NCBI GenBank assembly: GCA_045613985.1
Contig: JAZLCA010000004.1
Span: 1-58,425 of the forward strand
DNA: 58,425 bases
Source of the DNA: SIG644 sp045613985
Lineage (GTDB): Bacteria; Bacillota; Clostridia; Oscillospirales; CAG-272
Direction: 5' to 3'
The notes under the pieces are model-generated. The model had not been told where the DNA came from. It saw only the letters and a list, made by a program, of their open reading frames with translations, and searched no databases. Below are positions 16,776 through 25,841 of the stretch, piece after piece. Every line of letters begins with the position of its first letter. Position 1 is the stretch's first letter. Both the position numbers and the translations under genes were made by a program.

Positions 16776-16814
16776 GAAAAACGGTCAGACGCATTGAGCA
16801 TCTGACCGTTTTTC
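16776..16814. terminator. Bidirectional terminator between rpmB and the DMT exporter
   Basis: GAAAAACGGTCAGA (16776-16789) pairs with TCTGACCGTTTTT (16801-16813), with T tracts on both strands, placed between two converging genes. Confidence 0.88.
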
Positions 16815-16817
16815 TTT

Positions 16818-17765
16818 TTATGTCTCGTCCGAGATGGACGCTGTTTTTTTCTTTTTGAGGAATATTCCCTCGGGCAGCTGCGCCAATACGATGGCAATCA
16901 GCATCAGGCCACTGCCAAGCCATTCCCGCTGAGTCAGCCACGTCCCCGTGATCACACCGTCTGCCAGCACCGCAAAAACCGATTCCAAACCAAGCAACAG
17001 CGAAACCACCGTGGGATTGGAATTTTTTTGCGCCAGAATCTGCAAGGTGTAGGCGACACCGCCCGAGAAAACACCGACGTAAATCAGCGGCCACAGGCAG
17101 GCTCCGATCGCTTGCCAGCTTACCGTTTCAGTCAAAAGCATAGCAACCGTCGACACACCCGACACGACAAAAAACTGCACGCAGGAAAGCTCCACACCGT
17201 CCGCACGGGGAGAAACGCGGTCGATGGTCATAATATGACAGCTAAAGCAAAGCGCACTTAAAAGCACGAAAAAGTCGCTCTTCCCTATCACCATCTTATC
17301 CGTGATACACAAAAAATACAGACCGACAACAACAAGGCCGATACTCAACCAAATAAGCGGACGCACTCGCTTGCCAAAAAACAGTTCAAGCACCGGAACA
17401 AACACCACGTACAACGCCGAAATAAAGGCCGCTTTGCCGGGCGAGGTTGATTCCAAACCCAATTGCTGCAGATTGGTGGCACAGAACAGCATAATTCCGC
17501 ACAAAATCCCGCCGACCAATAAGACTTTGAAATTTCGTTTTTCGCAGGGCGCGCTTTGACCTTGAACACATCTTTTGCGCTTGTAAAAAACATCGCGGCC
17601 CAGCAAAATCAAAGCCAAAAAAATTGCCGCCATAGCGCATCGCAGAGCATTGAAGGTAAAAGGGCCTATATGCTCCGCAGCTTGGCTTTGGGACACGAAT
17701 GAAGTACCCCAAATAAAGGCGGCTATCAGAGGAAATACAATTTGTCGAATCCATTTTTTGCTCAT
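16818..17765 (-). CDS. EamA/DMT-superfamily transporter
   Basis: A 315-residue membrane protein with about ten hydrophobic segments in two similar halves, the layout of the drug/metabolite (EamA) exporters. The first helix contains PLIAAFIWGTSFVSQSQA, and the half-repeat marker GLESVFAVLADGVITG lies near helix 9. Such proteins export amino acids or metabolites or take up nutrients; the substrate cannot be told. The ATG at 17765 has GGAG upstream. The frame is open another 12 codons, but those lie inside the terminator of the upstream lipoprotein gene. Confidence 0.88.
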   Translation of the reverse strand: MSKKWIRQIVFPLIAAFIWGTSFVSQSQAAEHIGPFTFNALRCAMAAIFLALILLGRDVFYKRKRCVQGQSAPCEKRNFKVLLVGGILCGIMLFCATNLQQLGLESTSPGKAAFISALYVVFVPVLELFFGKRVRPLIWLSIGLVVVGLYFLCITDKMVIGKSDFFVLLSALCFSCHIMTIDRVSPRADGVELSCVQFFVVSGVSTVAMLLTETVSWQAIGACLWPLIYVGVFSGGVAYTLQILAQKNSNPTVVSLLLGLESVFAVLADGVITGTWLTQREWLGSGLMLIAIVLAQLPEGIFLKKKKTASISDET

Positions 17766-17779
17766 ACACGTCTCCACAC

Positions 17780-17811
17780 AAAAACCGTCTTGCCGTTGCA
17801 AGACGGTTTTT
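17780..17811 (-). terminator. Terminator of the lipoprotein gene
   Basis: A perfect 14-bp stem, AAAAACCGTCTTGC with GCAAGACGGTTTTT, loop CGTT, just downstream of the minus-strand stop at 17827. Confidence 0.9.
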
Positions 17812-17826
17812 GCTCAATCTGTCATA

Positions 17827-18252
17827 TTATTTGTTGAAAATTTCTTTCATTTCCGCTTGCTTTGTGAGAGTCAGCGCGACCAATACGCAGTTGTCTCTGA
17901 CGTATTCGGATTCCTGCGCATCCTTGACCAAGCCCTTGAGAGTTGCGGAGCCGTTTTCCTCAAACGCCTTTTTCAATTCCTTGTCCGACTTAAATTCCAG
18001 GACAATGGCGTAAACAGAAGCGCCAAAGGCTCCTTCGGTCCGGAAGAAATGAACGGTGCAATCGATATTGCCCTTTTCCAGTTCTGTCGTGATGGTCTTG
18101 GCCGTGTCATCCTCACCGTCCGTGACGTAAGTATAGCCGGCACTCTCAAAGTTCTTCTTGATCTTATTAAAGGTGGAACCACAGGACACCAAGCAGGTCA
18201 GCAGCATCACCGTTACCAGAGCAAGCGCCATCAATTTTGTCATTGTCTTCAT
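17827..18252 (-). CDS. Small secreted lipoprotein of unknown function
   Basis: A 141-residue protein with a type II signal peptide: basic start, hydrophobic core and the lipobox LVSC with the lipidated Cys at residue 24. The mature part alternates short strands and helices, contains YTYVTDGEDD and VHFFRTEGAFG, and has no recognised domain. The lnt product could acylate its N terminus. Monocistronic, with promoter and terminator. The family is unknown to me. Confidence 0.82.
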   Translation of the reverse strand: MKTMTKLMALALVTVMLLTCLVSCGSTFNKIKKNFESAGYTYVTDGEDDTAKTITTELEKGNIDCTVHFFRTEGAFGASVYAIVLEFKSDKELKKAFEENGSATLKGLVKDAQESEYVRDNCVLVALTLTKQAEMKEIFNK

Positions 18253-18318
18253 TGCATATTACCTCATTTCTGGTTTCCATACCATTCAACGTCTGCCATT
18301 CGATGATATGGTACTCTT

Positions 18319-18347
18319 ATTATACACTAAAACGCGCCAAAATGCAA
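18319..18347 (-). promoter_or_regulatory. Promoter of the lipoprotein gene
   Basis: Minus-strand TTGCAT (18342-18347), 17 bp ending TTAGTG, TATAAT (18319-18324). Confidence 0.82.
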
Positions 18348-18390
18348 GTGAATTAAAAATTATTTAAAAATCAGGCGGTTGTCAAAAAAC

Positions 18391-20004
18391 TTATTCTTCG
18401 CTCTGCTCCTGACCGTACTCTTCGAGTACCAGCCCCTCGTTGTTTTGCAGGGTATTGCCGACATGCCACTCATTGTTGAACAGCAAGTAATTCTTACCAC
18501 GGAAGTCCTGCACCCACTTAACGTCAAACAAGCGGAGCTTTTTGGGATCAACACCGTCGGGCAAGCGACGGATCGAGCTGTATTGCAAGGGATACTTGCG
18601 GTAGTCGACTCCGTATTCGCTCTTCATACGAGATTCCAGTACGTCAAACTGAAGTTCACCGACAACACCGACGTACACTCGCTCCATACCCGAATCGGGT
18701 TCGATGAAAATGCGGATAGCACCCTCCTGGGCGATCTGATTCATACCCTTGGCAAACTGCTTGCGCTTCATGGAGTCGATCTGCTCCACCAGTGCAAACC
18801 GCTCAGGTGCAAAAGTGGGAATTCCCTCAAAGACGATCTTGGATTTCGGATCACACACCGTGTCACCAATGGAGAAAATACCCGGGTCAAATACGCCGAT
18901 GATGTCACCTGCGAACGCTTCGTCGATAACAGCGCGCTCTTGCGCCATCATCTGTTGGGGCTGTGACAGCTTGAGCGTACGCTCGCCCTGTACGTGCAGA
19001 TATTCGCTGTTGCGGTCAAAGCGGCCCGAGACGATGCGCATAAAGGCAATACGGTCGCGGTGAGCCTTGTTCATGTTAGCCTGGATCTTGAAAACAAAGG
19101 CCGAGAACTGCTCGTCCGTGGGATTGACGGCCTGCCCCATAGCGCGGCGAGGCAGCGGTCCCGTAGTCATCTTCAAAAAATGCTCCAAAAACGTCTCAAT
19201 ACCGAAGTTGTTGAGTGCAGAACCAAAGAAAACGGGGCTGAGCTTACCGCAACGCACCTGCTCCATATCAAAATCGAAGCAAGCACCGTCAAGCAGTTCG
19301 ACCTGTTCGGTCAGCGTCTCACGGTCAGTCTGTCCGATCAGCTCGTCCAGCTTTTGAGTGTCGGTGATATCACACTCAATGGCAGCCAGTCGGTCGCGGC
19401 CGCGGTGGGCATCACCAAAGGCCAGAATGCGGTGTGCCTCACGGTCGTACACGCCCTTAAAGCCGATACCGCAACCGATGGGCCAGTTCATGGGATAGGT
19501 GCCGATACCGAACTCGCTCTCCAGCTCGTCAAGCAAGTCGAAGGGATCGCGGGCCTCGCGGTCAAGCTTATTGATAAAGGTAAAAATCGGGATATGGCGC
19601 ATAGCGCAGACCTTGAACAGCTTGCGCGTCTGGGGCTCGATACCCTTCGCGGCATCGATAACCATGACGGCACTGTCGGCAGCCATGAGGGTACGGTAGG
19701 TATCCTCCGAGAAATCCTGGTGTCCGGGGGTGTCCAAAATGTTGATGCAATAGCCCTCGTATTCAAACTGCATGACGGAGGAGGTGATCGAAATACCTCT
19801 CTTTTTCTCCATTTCCATCCAGTCAGAGACGGCATGATGATCGCTCTGCTTGCCCTTGACGGATCCGGCGGACTGAATGGCACCGCCGTACAGAAGAAAC
19901 TTTTCAGTCAGCGTCGTTTTACCTGCGTCAGGGTGAGAGATGATGGCAAAGGTGCGGCGGCGGTCGATCTCGTGCGCCAGCGTCTGGTGATTGATATGCT
20001 CCAT
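18391..20004 (-). CDS. prfC: Peptide chain release factor 3
   Basis: A 537-residue translational GTPase that recycles release factors RF1/RF2 after termination. G1 is SHPDAGKTTL (residues 19-28), the switch region runs through GISITSSV, G3 is DTPGHQDFSED, and G4 is NKLDRE. The insertion SDWMEMEKKRG is characteristic of RF3 rather than EF-G. AAGGAC lies ahead of the ATG. The gene is monocistronic and no convincing terminator is seen in the AT-rich 18253-18390 gap. Confidence 0.97.
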   Translation of the reverse strand: MEHINHQTLAHEIDRRRTFAIISHPDAGKTTLTEKFLLYGGAIQSAGSVKGKQSDHHAVSDWMEMEKKRGISITSSVMQFEYEGYCINILDTPGHQDFSEDTYRTLMAADSAVMVIDAAKGIEPQTRKLFKVCAMRHIPIFTFINKLDREARDPFDLLDELESEFGIGTYPMNWPIGCGIGFKGVYDREAHRILAFGDAHRGRDRLAAIECDITDTQKLDELIGQTDRETLTEQVELLDGACFDFDMEQVRCGKLSPVFFGSALNNFGIETFLEHFLKMTTGPLPRRAMGQAVNPTDEQFSAFVFKIQANMNKAHRDRIAFMRIVSGRFDRNSEYLHVQGERTLKLSQPQQMMAQERAVIDEAFAGDIIGVFDPGIFSIGDTVCDPKSKIVFEGIPTFAPERFALVEQIDSMKRKQFAKGMNQIAQEGAIRIFIEPDSGMERVYVGVVGELQFDVLESRMKSEYGVDYRKYPLQYSSIRRLPDGVDPKKLRLFDVKWVQDFRGKNYLLFNNEWHVGNTLQNNEGLVLEEYGQEQSEE

Positions 20005-20063
20005 GATTTATCGTCCTTTCGGAAAATTCAGCCACAGTACGGCATTTTACATTTTAACATATT

Positions 20064-20092
20064 ATTTTATCATAAATTTGCCCGGGATACAA
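20064..20092 (-). promoter_or_regulatory. Promoter of prfC
   Basis: Minus-strand TTGTAT (20087-20092), 17 bp, TAAAAT (20064-20069). Confidence 0.65.
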
Positions 20093-20155
20093 GAGGAAAT
20101 TCAAAAAAAGTGTCAAACGATACCACAATATTCCTATTTTAGCACAAAAAACTGC

Positions 20156-20184
20156 TTGACAACACGTAAAACACCTGTTATACT
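20156..20184 (+). promoter_or_regulatory. Promoter of the DUF898-like gene
   Basis: TTGACA (20156-20161), 17 bp, TATACT (20179-20184), followed by GGAGGT before the ATG at 20213. Confidence 0.82.
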
Positions 20185-20212
20185 CAAATCATCAAGCCAT
20201 GGAGGTAAACGT

Positions 20213-20512
20213 ATGAAATCCAAATTCACAGGCGGATTGCTCGGTCTTGTTGGCGTCAACATCCTGCAATTTCTGGTGATCCTGATTACACTCGGTCTGG
20301 GCGCTCCTTGGGCTGTTTGCATTAAGCAGCGCTGGCTAGCCCGCAACACCGTTATCGACGGCCGTCGCTTGGAATTCGACGGAACGGGCGCACAGCTGTT
20401 CGGCAGTTATATCAAATGGTTTTTGCTCACCCTCATCACCGTCGGCATCTACGGCTTTTGGCTCTCCATCAAAATGCAGCAGTGGATCGTCAAACACACG
20501 CACTTCGCATAA
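20213..20512 (+). CDS. DUF898/YjgN-like small membrane protein
   Basis: A 99-residue protein with two hydrophobic segments (about 8-32 and 66-85). The pattern ITLGLGAPWAVCIKQRW, then RRLEFDGTGAQLFGSYIKW, then LLTLITVGIYGFWLSIKMQQW matches a single unit of DUF898 (YjgN) proteins, which usually carry two or more units; here there is one. Function is unknown. GGAGGT sits at good distance from the ATG. Monocistronic. Confidence 0.85.
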   Translation: MKSKFTGGLLGLVGVNILQFLVILITLGLGAPWAVCIKQRWLARNTVIDGRRLEFDGTGAQLFGSYIKWFLLTLITVGIYGFWLSIKMQQWIVKHTHFA

Positions 20513-20518
20513 AAGTCA

Positions 20519-20551
20519 GGCTCTCGCCCGATAGGCGAGAGCCTTCTTTTT
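20519..20551. terminator. Terminator between the DUF898-like and SLH genes
   Basis: The 10-bp stem GGCTCTCGCC / GGCGAGAGCC (20519-20528, 20534-20543) is followed by TTCTTTTTT; the convergent SLH gene ends at 20551. Confidence 0.88.
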
Positions 20552-21924
20552 TATTGTCTGACGACCTCCTTCAAGGCGGCGAGCATCATAGCTGTCTGGC
20601 CTCGCGTAACCATCTCGTTGGGCGAGATCGCGCCGCTGGTGGGTGTCATTACTCCCATGCAAGAAAGAGTGGAGATTGCCTCACTTGCCCAGGTGGGAAT
20701 GTCGGAGGAATCCGCAAAAGCAGGTGTCAGCTGCGCCTCCTTGACGTCAACCATGCGACGCAGAATTACGGCAGCCTGAGCGCGGGTGATCGTTTCATCC
20801 GGCAAAAAGCAAAGCTCGCCTTCGTCGTTGGTACTTCCCTTGATATATCCCAGCGAATAAGCGGCCGCCACGTATCCTTTGGCATCTGAGGGAATGGCAT
20901 CATCGTCGCAAAAGCCGGTATCCCCCACCGACGGCACCGAGCCGACTCCGATGGCTTTCATGGCCATCATGAGAAAATCGAGCCGTGTCACCGTCTCCTC
21001 GGGATAGAAGTAGGTCTGGTCATTGGAAACGGTTCCTTGCATGATACCCGCTTCTGCCATCGTCAGCGCCGCATTGTATTCTTTCCTCCCCGTCAGATCC
21101 ACAAAATCCACGGCGATCGCAGGCTCCTTGACTTGTACCTTGACCTCGGCCGCCGCGCTGTAATTACCGTACACGTCGCGGGCAACGTAGCGGAAGCTGT
21201 CGCTTCCCTTATAGCCGATGCGGGGCAAATATACGTATTCTCCACAGGAAGCGTCCGTCATGATAATCAGACCATGTGCGGGAGATTCGACGATTTCGAA
21301 AATCAACGCATCGCCTTCCGGGTCATAAGCGGTCAGCGTCCCATAGCCCGCAAAATCGCGGTGTGTGCTGACACTCAGCGCCTGTTCGCCCGCAATGCTG
21401 AGGGTGGGAGAATAGTTCATCTGGTCCAGCACGTAGACGTTACATTCCATGGCATAGGCATTTTCGTTGACTCGGAAACGGAAGGAGGAGGCCGTGGGCA
21501 AACTGCCGTCCACCGCAACGAAGGACAACATTTGCAGATTGGCTGCCGAGATCACCTGTCCTTCGCTGACGCGCATGGAGCCCATCAGAAGCTCCCCTTC
21601 GGTCACGCTGGGCAAGCTTTCAATCGTGATGTACTGCACCGCCCCGGCGTTAAGATTCATGCACCTTGCGAACACGTCGCGGGAAAAATAATAATCGTTG
21701 CCGCACAGCGTCGCCACCGCCATATCGGTGCGAGCCGCCAGAACGTGCAACGCCGGACTAACTGCACTTGTTTGCGCATCGATCTGCTCAGATTTTGGGG
21801 AAGATTCCGTCCCCTGTGCATATACTGTCGTTGTCATGGCAAGCACCAACAAAGTCACCGTTATCAGTATTGCCACCCATGTCCGACGCCTTTGGGGGAG
21901 ATTTGGTTTTCTTTGAACTTTCAT
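20551..21924 (-). CDS. Secreted S-layer-homology (SLH) protein with a cadherin/Ig-like domain
   Basis: A 457-residue exported protein. A basic start and hydrophobic signal segment (about 15-38, ending VYAQ) are followed by about 120 residues without a known domain, then a tandem Ig/cadherin-like unit with YDPEGDALIFEIVESP and YKGSDSFRYVARD. Three C-terminal SLH repeats follow, each ending in the family motif variants VTRLDF, ITRAQAA and VTRGQTA. SLH repeats bind pyruvylated secondary wall polymer, so the protein is probably held on the cell wall. I chose the ATG at 21924 for its AAAGGTGG; an in-frame ATG 13 codons upstream has no ribosome site. Not obviously linked to the surface locus at 25950-57901. 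Confidence 0.88.
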   Translation of the reverse strand: MKVQRKPNLPQRRRTWVAILITVTLLVLAMTTTVYAQGTESSPKSEQIDAQTSAVSPALHVLAARTDMAVATLCGNDYYFSRDVFARCMNLNAGAVQYITIESLPSVTEGELLMGSMRVSEGQVISAANLQMLSFVAVDGSLPTASSFRFRVNENAYAMECNVYVLDQMNYSPTLSIAGEQALSVSTHRDFAGYGTLTAYDPEGDALIFEIVESPAHGLIIMTDASCGEYVYLPRIGYKGSDSFRYVARDVYGNYSAAAEVKVQVKEPAIAVDFVDLTGRKEYNAALTMAEAGIMQGTVSNDQTYFYPEETVTRLDFLMMAMKAIGVGSVPSVGDTGFCDDDAIPSDAKGYVAAAYSLGYIKGSTNDEGELCFLPDETITRAQAAVILRRMVDVKEAQLTPAFADSSDIPTWASEAISTLSCMGVMTPTSGAISPNEMVTRGQTAMMLAALKEVVRQ

Positions 21925-22055
21925 GGTTTTCCGACCACCTTTCCTACATATACTTTGCATCACATCTTATGCTCCCCCACTTGCGAATATGAGTGTACAG
22001 CACGGGCATTTTCAGCAAAAAAATAAATTTTATTGGCATTTTGCAAAAAAACCTC

Positions 22056-22084
22056 TTGCATTTTTCGTTAAAATGTGCTATATT
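22056..22084 (+). promoter_or_regulatory. Promoter of the anion-permease gene
   Basis: TTGCAT (22056-22061), 17 bp ending ATGTGC, TATATT (22079-22084). Confidence 0.72.
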
Positions 22085-22141
22085 ATGTTCCGTGTGTTGT
22101 CAAAAAGAATGTTTGAATATCACGGAGGACCAAGACCGGCC

Positions 22142-23311
22142 ATGCAACTGACTCATGCCAAGCATTTGCGAAATACCAAGCATCATTCCCATACGGCATT
22201 GCTCCATGCGCTGCTTTGGATGCGCAAAAATATCGTACTGTGCGTTGCCTTCGCGGCCGCACTGATTACCTCCTGCATCGTCCCACCCGATGCCGCTTAT
22301 CTTGAATATTTTGATCTGAAAACGCTGTCCTGCCTGTTTTGCACGCTGGCCGTCGTGTGCGCCCTGAAAAACATTCGTTTTTTCACGATTCTGGCTCACC
22401 GCATCGTCCGTGTCACGGGCAACACCCGCACAGCAGTTCTGACGCTGGTCATGATCACCTTCATTGGCTCGATGCTGATTGCAAACGACATGGCCTTGCT
22501 CACCTTTTTGCCCCTCGGATTTTTCATTCTTAACTGCACGGGCAAGCAAAAGCTGATGGCCTTCACCTTTATCATGCAGAACATCGCCGCCAACCTCGGT
22601 GGCATGCTTACCCCCTTCGGCAATCCTCAAAATCTGTATCTGTACTCTCATTTCAATATTCCCAACGGAGAATTCCTTGCCATCATGGCGCCGCCCTTTG
22701 CGCTGGCAATCGCGATGATCGCCGTATGCTGCGTTGTGTTCGTTCCTCGCGAGAGCATCGAAGTGGCAAACGATGAGGACTCCCATCTGCCCGCCAAGCG
22801 CACGCTTTTGTACCTGGCATTGTTCGCGCTGTCCATCGCCATCGTCTTCCGCACCATTCCCTTTTGGGTTGGACTTTTGGTCATTCCCGCGGTCCTGTTG
22901 TTTGCCGACCGCAAAGCACTGGGACAAGTAGACTATCCCCTGCTTCTGACCTTCGTTTGCTTCTTTATTTTCGCAGGTAACATGGGCCGTATGGACGGAG
23001 TACGCGCTGTGTTTTCGGCTCTTTTGGACAAAAGCGTTCTTCTGTTCAGTTCCCTGTCCTGCCAGTGCATCAGTAACGTCCCCAGTGCCATTCTGCTCTC
23101 GCAGTTCACAGATAATTACCGCGAGCTTTTGCTGGGCGTCAACATCGGCGGTGCCGGCACGCTGATTGCATCGCTCGCCAGCCTGATTACCTTCCGCGAG
23201 TACGTCTCACACAACCCCGGCAAGGCAGGCGCATATATTCTTCGCTTTTCCGCCTTCAACTTTACTTTTCTTGGTATTCTGTTGCTGTTTAGCTATTTGT
23301 TTTTAGTTTGA
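22142..23311 (+). CDS. ArsB/SLC13-like ion permease
   Basis: A 389-residue polytopic protein with ten or more hydrophobic segments. The paired signature ANDMALLTFLPLG and NIAANLGGMLTPFGNPQNLY is characteristic of the ion transporter superfamily that includes ArsB, NhaD and SLC13 citrate/dicarboxylate carriers; a second half-signature SNVPSAILLSQF is near residue 315. Substrate unknown: organic anions, arsenite or sodium are all possible. There is no arsR or arsC neighbour, which speaks against arsenite. The ATG at 22142 has CGGAGGA 12 bases upstream; the frame is open much further upstream through the promoter. Monocistronic. Confidence 0.82.
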   Translation: MQLTHAKHLRNTKHHSHTALLHALLWMRKNIVLCVAFAAALITSCIVPPDAAYLEYFDLKTLSCLFCTLAVVCALKNIRFFTILAHRIVRVTGNTRTAVLTLVMITFIGSMLIANDMALLTFLPLGFFILNCTGKQKLMAFTFIMQNIAANLGGMLTPFGNPQNLYLYSHFNIPNGEFLAIMAPPFALAIAMIAVCCVVFVPRESIEVANDEDSHLPAKRTLLYLALFALSIAIVFRTIPFWVGLLVIPAVLLFADRKALGQVDYPLLLTFVCFFIFAGNMGRMDGVRAVFSALLDKSVLLFSSLSCQCISNVPSAILLSQFTDNYRELLLGVNIGGAGTLIASLASLITFREYVSHNPGKAGAYILRFSAFNFTFLGILLLFSYLFLV

Positions 23312-23357
23312 ACTTGATTGTTCCAAGCCCCTTCATCATTTTTATCAAAGAAATCCT

Positions 23358-23390
23358 AACCACCAAAGAACAAATCTTTGGTGGTTTTTT
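23358..23390 (+). terminator. Terminator of the permease gene
   Basis: The 12-bp stem AACCACCAAAGA / TCTTTGGTGGTT (23358-23369, 23375-23386) followed by T residues. Confidence 0.9.
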
Positions 23391-23469
23391 CTTTCCATTC
23401 ACGCCTTACCTTTGATAAAAACAGTCAATATTTCAACCGCCATTAGAAAAATTCTCCCCAAATGAGTTA

Positions 23470-23497
23470 TTGATTTCGGCCACATATATGCTATAAT
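23470..23497 (+). promoter_or_regulatory. Promoter of the XRE regulator
   Basis: TTGATT (23470-23475), 16 bp ending in ATGC, TATAAT (23492-23497). Confidence 0.7.
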
Positions 23498-23541
23498 ACT
23501 ATTAGGATAGGCGCTGATCCAAAACAATTTGGAGGAAAACC

Positions 23542-24354
23542 ATGATAAAACTTGGAGAAAAAATTAAAACGTTAAGAAAACAGAAGAACATATCTCAAGA
23601 AATCCTTGCAGGCTATCTTGGCGTTTCATTTCAAGCGGTGTCGAAATGGGAAAACGGAAGTACGATGCCGGATGTAATGCTGATTCCCGCGATTGCCTCC
23701 TTCTTTGGTGTGTCAACCGATGAACTCTTTGATTTCAATTTGTTCGAAATGGAAAAGCAAGTAGATGCCATTTGCTATGAAGCGTACAAATACCGTTTTT
23801 CTGACACAGCAAAGTCTGAGCAAATGTTGCGTGAAGGCTTGCAAAGATTCCCGGGCAACGACATTATACTAAACAATCTGCTTTATACGTTGGACTATAC
23901 AACGCGCGCCGATGAGGTGATCAATCTTTGTAAGACATTGATCGAATCTACCAAAGATGATTCGGTAAAATACGACGCTTGCCGCATCCTTGCTTCCTGC
24001 TACAAGGAAAACGGGCAGAACGATTTGATCAAGCCTACGCTTGAAAAAATCCCCGAAATCTATTTTTCAAAATTAGAACTGATGGCCTCTCTTTTGGATG
24101 ATGAGGAAAGCTATGAGGCGGCTCAAAAGCATAAAAACATATCGGCCGAGGACTTGATCGATATGCTGCTCATCGCCGGAAAACATTTGAAGAAAAACGG
24201 AGAAACTGAAAAAGCCAATACTCAATTCAGAATTGCTCAAAAAATCATGGCCGCATTTGAAGAGGACTTTCTGGAAAGCAAGTTCTTTACGGCGACCGTA
24301 TACGAATATACGGTGGAACAAAGAAAAGAAATTGAACAATTACTGAATGAATAA
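23542..24354 (+). CDS. XRE-family transcriptional regulator with TPR-like C terminus
   Basis: A 270-residue DNA-binding regulator. Residues 3-62 form an HTH_3 domain: GEKIKTLRKQKNISQEILA, then the recognition region SFQAVSKWENGSTMPD and FGVSTDELF. The rest (65-270) is helical with irregular TPR-like repeats (LNNLLYTL, ACRILASCYKENG), resembling Firmicute regulators that sense a peptide or metabolite. GGAGGA precedes the ATG. It stands alone between two terminators with no candidate target gene beside it. Codon use is clearly more AT-rich than in mgtE next door, which suggests relatively recent acquisition. The ligand is unknown. Confidence 0.88.
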   Translation: MIKLGEKIKTLRKQKNISQEILAGYLGVSFQAVSKWENGSTMPDVMLIPAIASFFGVSTDELFDFNLFEMEKQVDAICYEAYKYRFSDTAKSEQMLREGLQRFPGNDIILNNLLYTLDYTTRADEVINLCKTLIESTKDDSVKYDACRILASCYKENGQNDLIKPTLEKIPEIYFSKLELMASLLDDEESYEAAQKHKNISAEDLIDMLLIAGKHLKKNGETEKANTQFRIAQKIMAAFEEDFLESKFFTATVYEYTVEQRKEIEQLLNE

Positions 24355-24373
24355 ATCTTTTATCCATGAATAA

Positions 24374-24424
24374 AAAATAGCTGTGCTTCGTATGCAAAAA
24401 GCATACGAAGCACAGCTATTTTTT
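24374..24424. terminator. Bidirectional terminator between the XRE regulator and mgtE
   Basis: A perfect stem of about 20 bp (arms 24375-24395 and 24401-24421) with loop AAAAA and T/A tracts at both ends lies between the converging genes. Confidence 0.92.
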
Positions 24425-25805
24425 ACACCCCTAAAGCAGCCGAGGCTACTTCGAAGTACAGCATCAACGACAGCGCGTCGACGACGGTTGTGATGAAAGG
24501 GCTTGCCATAACCGCAGGATCCAGACCGATGCGCTTGGCCAAAATGGGCAACACCGTACCGATGACCTTCGCAAGAATGACGGTCAGCACCAAAGAAACA
24601 CTGACGACGATGGCCACCAACACCTGTGACATATCCAGGCGCAGGTCGATAAGCAACACTTTGACAAACGTAGCCACACCCATAACAGCACCGCACATAA
24701 GCGACACGTTAAATTCTTTGAACAAGACTTTGAAAATATCGCGCAGTTCGATCTCACCCAGCGACAGAGAACGAATGACCGCGATGGAAGACTGGCTTCC
24801 CGCGTTACCGCCCGTACCCATCAGCATGGGCATAAAGGCCGTCAGGATCGTCCAGGTACCCAGCGCCTCCTCATAATGCGAGATGATCGCCCCTGTGAAG
24901 GTGGCCGAGATCATGAGAAGCAACAGCCAAGGAATACGCTTTTTGAAAGTCTCAAACACCGAGGTTTTGAGGTAGGGCTTATCAGTAGGGGTGATTGCCG
25001 CCATCATCTCGATGTCGGCCGTCGCCTCTTCTTGCAAGACGTCGATTGCGTCGTCAACGGTAACGATACCGACCAGACGCTGTTCCTTATCCACAACGGG
25101 CAGAACCAACAGGTCGTATTTGGAAATCATGGCCGCTACGGCCTCACGATCGTCGTGGGTGGTAGCACAGACGATGTTGGTATCCATCATATCTTCCAAG
25201 ATCTCGTCCGGCTGTGCAAACAGCAGATCCTGAAGACGAATAATGCCTTCCAAACGTCTGCTGACATCCGTTACGTAAGCAACGTAGACCGTTTCCTTGT
25301 CCACACCGGTACGGCGGATGGTATCGACCGCCTGGGCACAACTCATGTGCTTGCGAAACTCGATAAACTCGGTCGTCATGACACTGCCCGCACTGTCTTC
25401 CGGATAGGACAGCAGGCGATTGATGGAGGCTCTGGTTTCGGGCGTGGCGTTTTTGAGGATACGTTTGACTACGTTGGAGGGCATTTCCTGCAACATATCG
25501 ACAGCATCGTCTACGAAAAGGTCATCCAAAATCACACGGACCTCGCGGTCGCTCATGGCAACGATAAGCGTTTCCTGAACGTCACCGTCAAGCTCTGCAA
25601 AAATTTCGGCCGCCAGATCCTTATCCAATAATCGGAATACGGAGGGTTGACGTTCTGCAGGAAGCTCGTTAAAGAAATCCGCCACGTCAACAGGGTTAAG
25701 TTCATCCACACGGTGCATAAAGTCCGAATATCGTTTGCTGTCGAGCAATTCTAACAGTTCATCAGCATCAAATACCCGGATCTCCTGCTCATTTTCCATT
25801 GACAC
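24423..25805 (-). CDS. mgtE: Magnesium transporter MgtE
   Basis: A magnesium channel of about 460 residues. The cytoplasmic N domain (residues 10-120) contains acidic repeat motifs such as LDELNPVDVADFF and LPAERQPSVFRLL. Two CBS domains follow (about 125-245), then five membrane helices with the family motif MGTGGNAGSQSS in the pore region. The promoter puts transcription start near 25835, so the ATG at 25826 would have a leader of about nine bases and no ribosome site. GGAGGTG at 25812-25818 instead serves the GTG at 25805 (six bases away) or the ATG at 25799. The short leader leaves no room for an M-box; regulation is probably by the Mg-sensing N domain itself. Confidence 0.93.
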   Translation of the reverse strand: MSMENEQEIRVFDADELLELLDSKRYSDFMHRVDELNPVDVADFFNELPAERQPSVFRLLDKDLAAEIFAELDGDVQETLIVAMSDREVRVILDDLFVDDAVDMLQEMPSNVVKRILKNATPETRASINRLLSYPEDSAGSVMTTEFIEFRKHMSCAQAVDTIRRTGVDKETVYVAYVTDVSRRLEGIIRLQDLLFAQPDEILEDMMDTNIVCATTHDDREAVAAMISKYDLLVLPVVDKEQRLVGIVTVDDAIDVLQEEATADIEMMAAITPTDKPYLKTSVFETFKKRIPWLLLLMISATFTGAIISHYEEALGTWTILTAFMPMLMGTGGNAGSQSSIAVIRSLSLGEIELRDIFKVLFKEFNVSLMCGAVMGVATFVKVLLIDLRLDMSQVLVAIVVSVSLVLTVILAKVIGTVLPILAKRIGLDPAVMASPFITTVVDALSLMLYFEVASAALGV

Positions 25806-25841
25806 GGGAAGCACCTCCGTTTCCATCAATCTAGATACCTC

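Noticed and set aside
25806..25841. M-box magnesium riboswitch ahead of mgtE
   Set aside because: The promoter leaves a leader of only about 20-30 nt, far too short.
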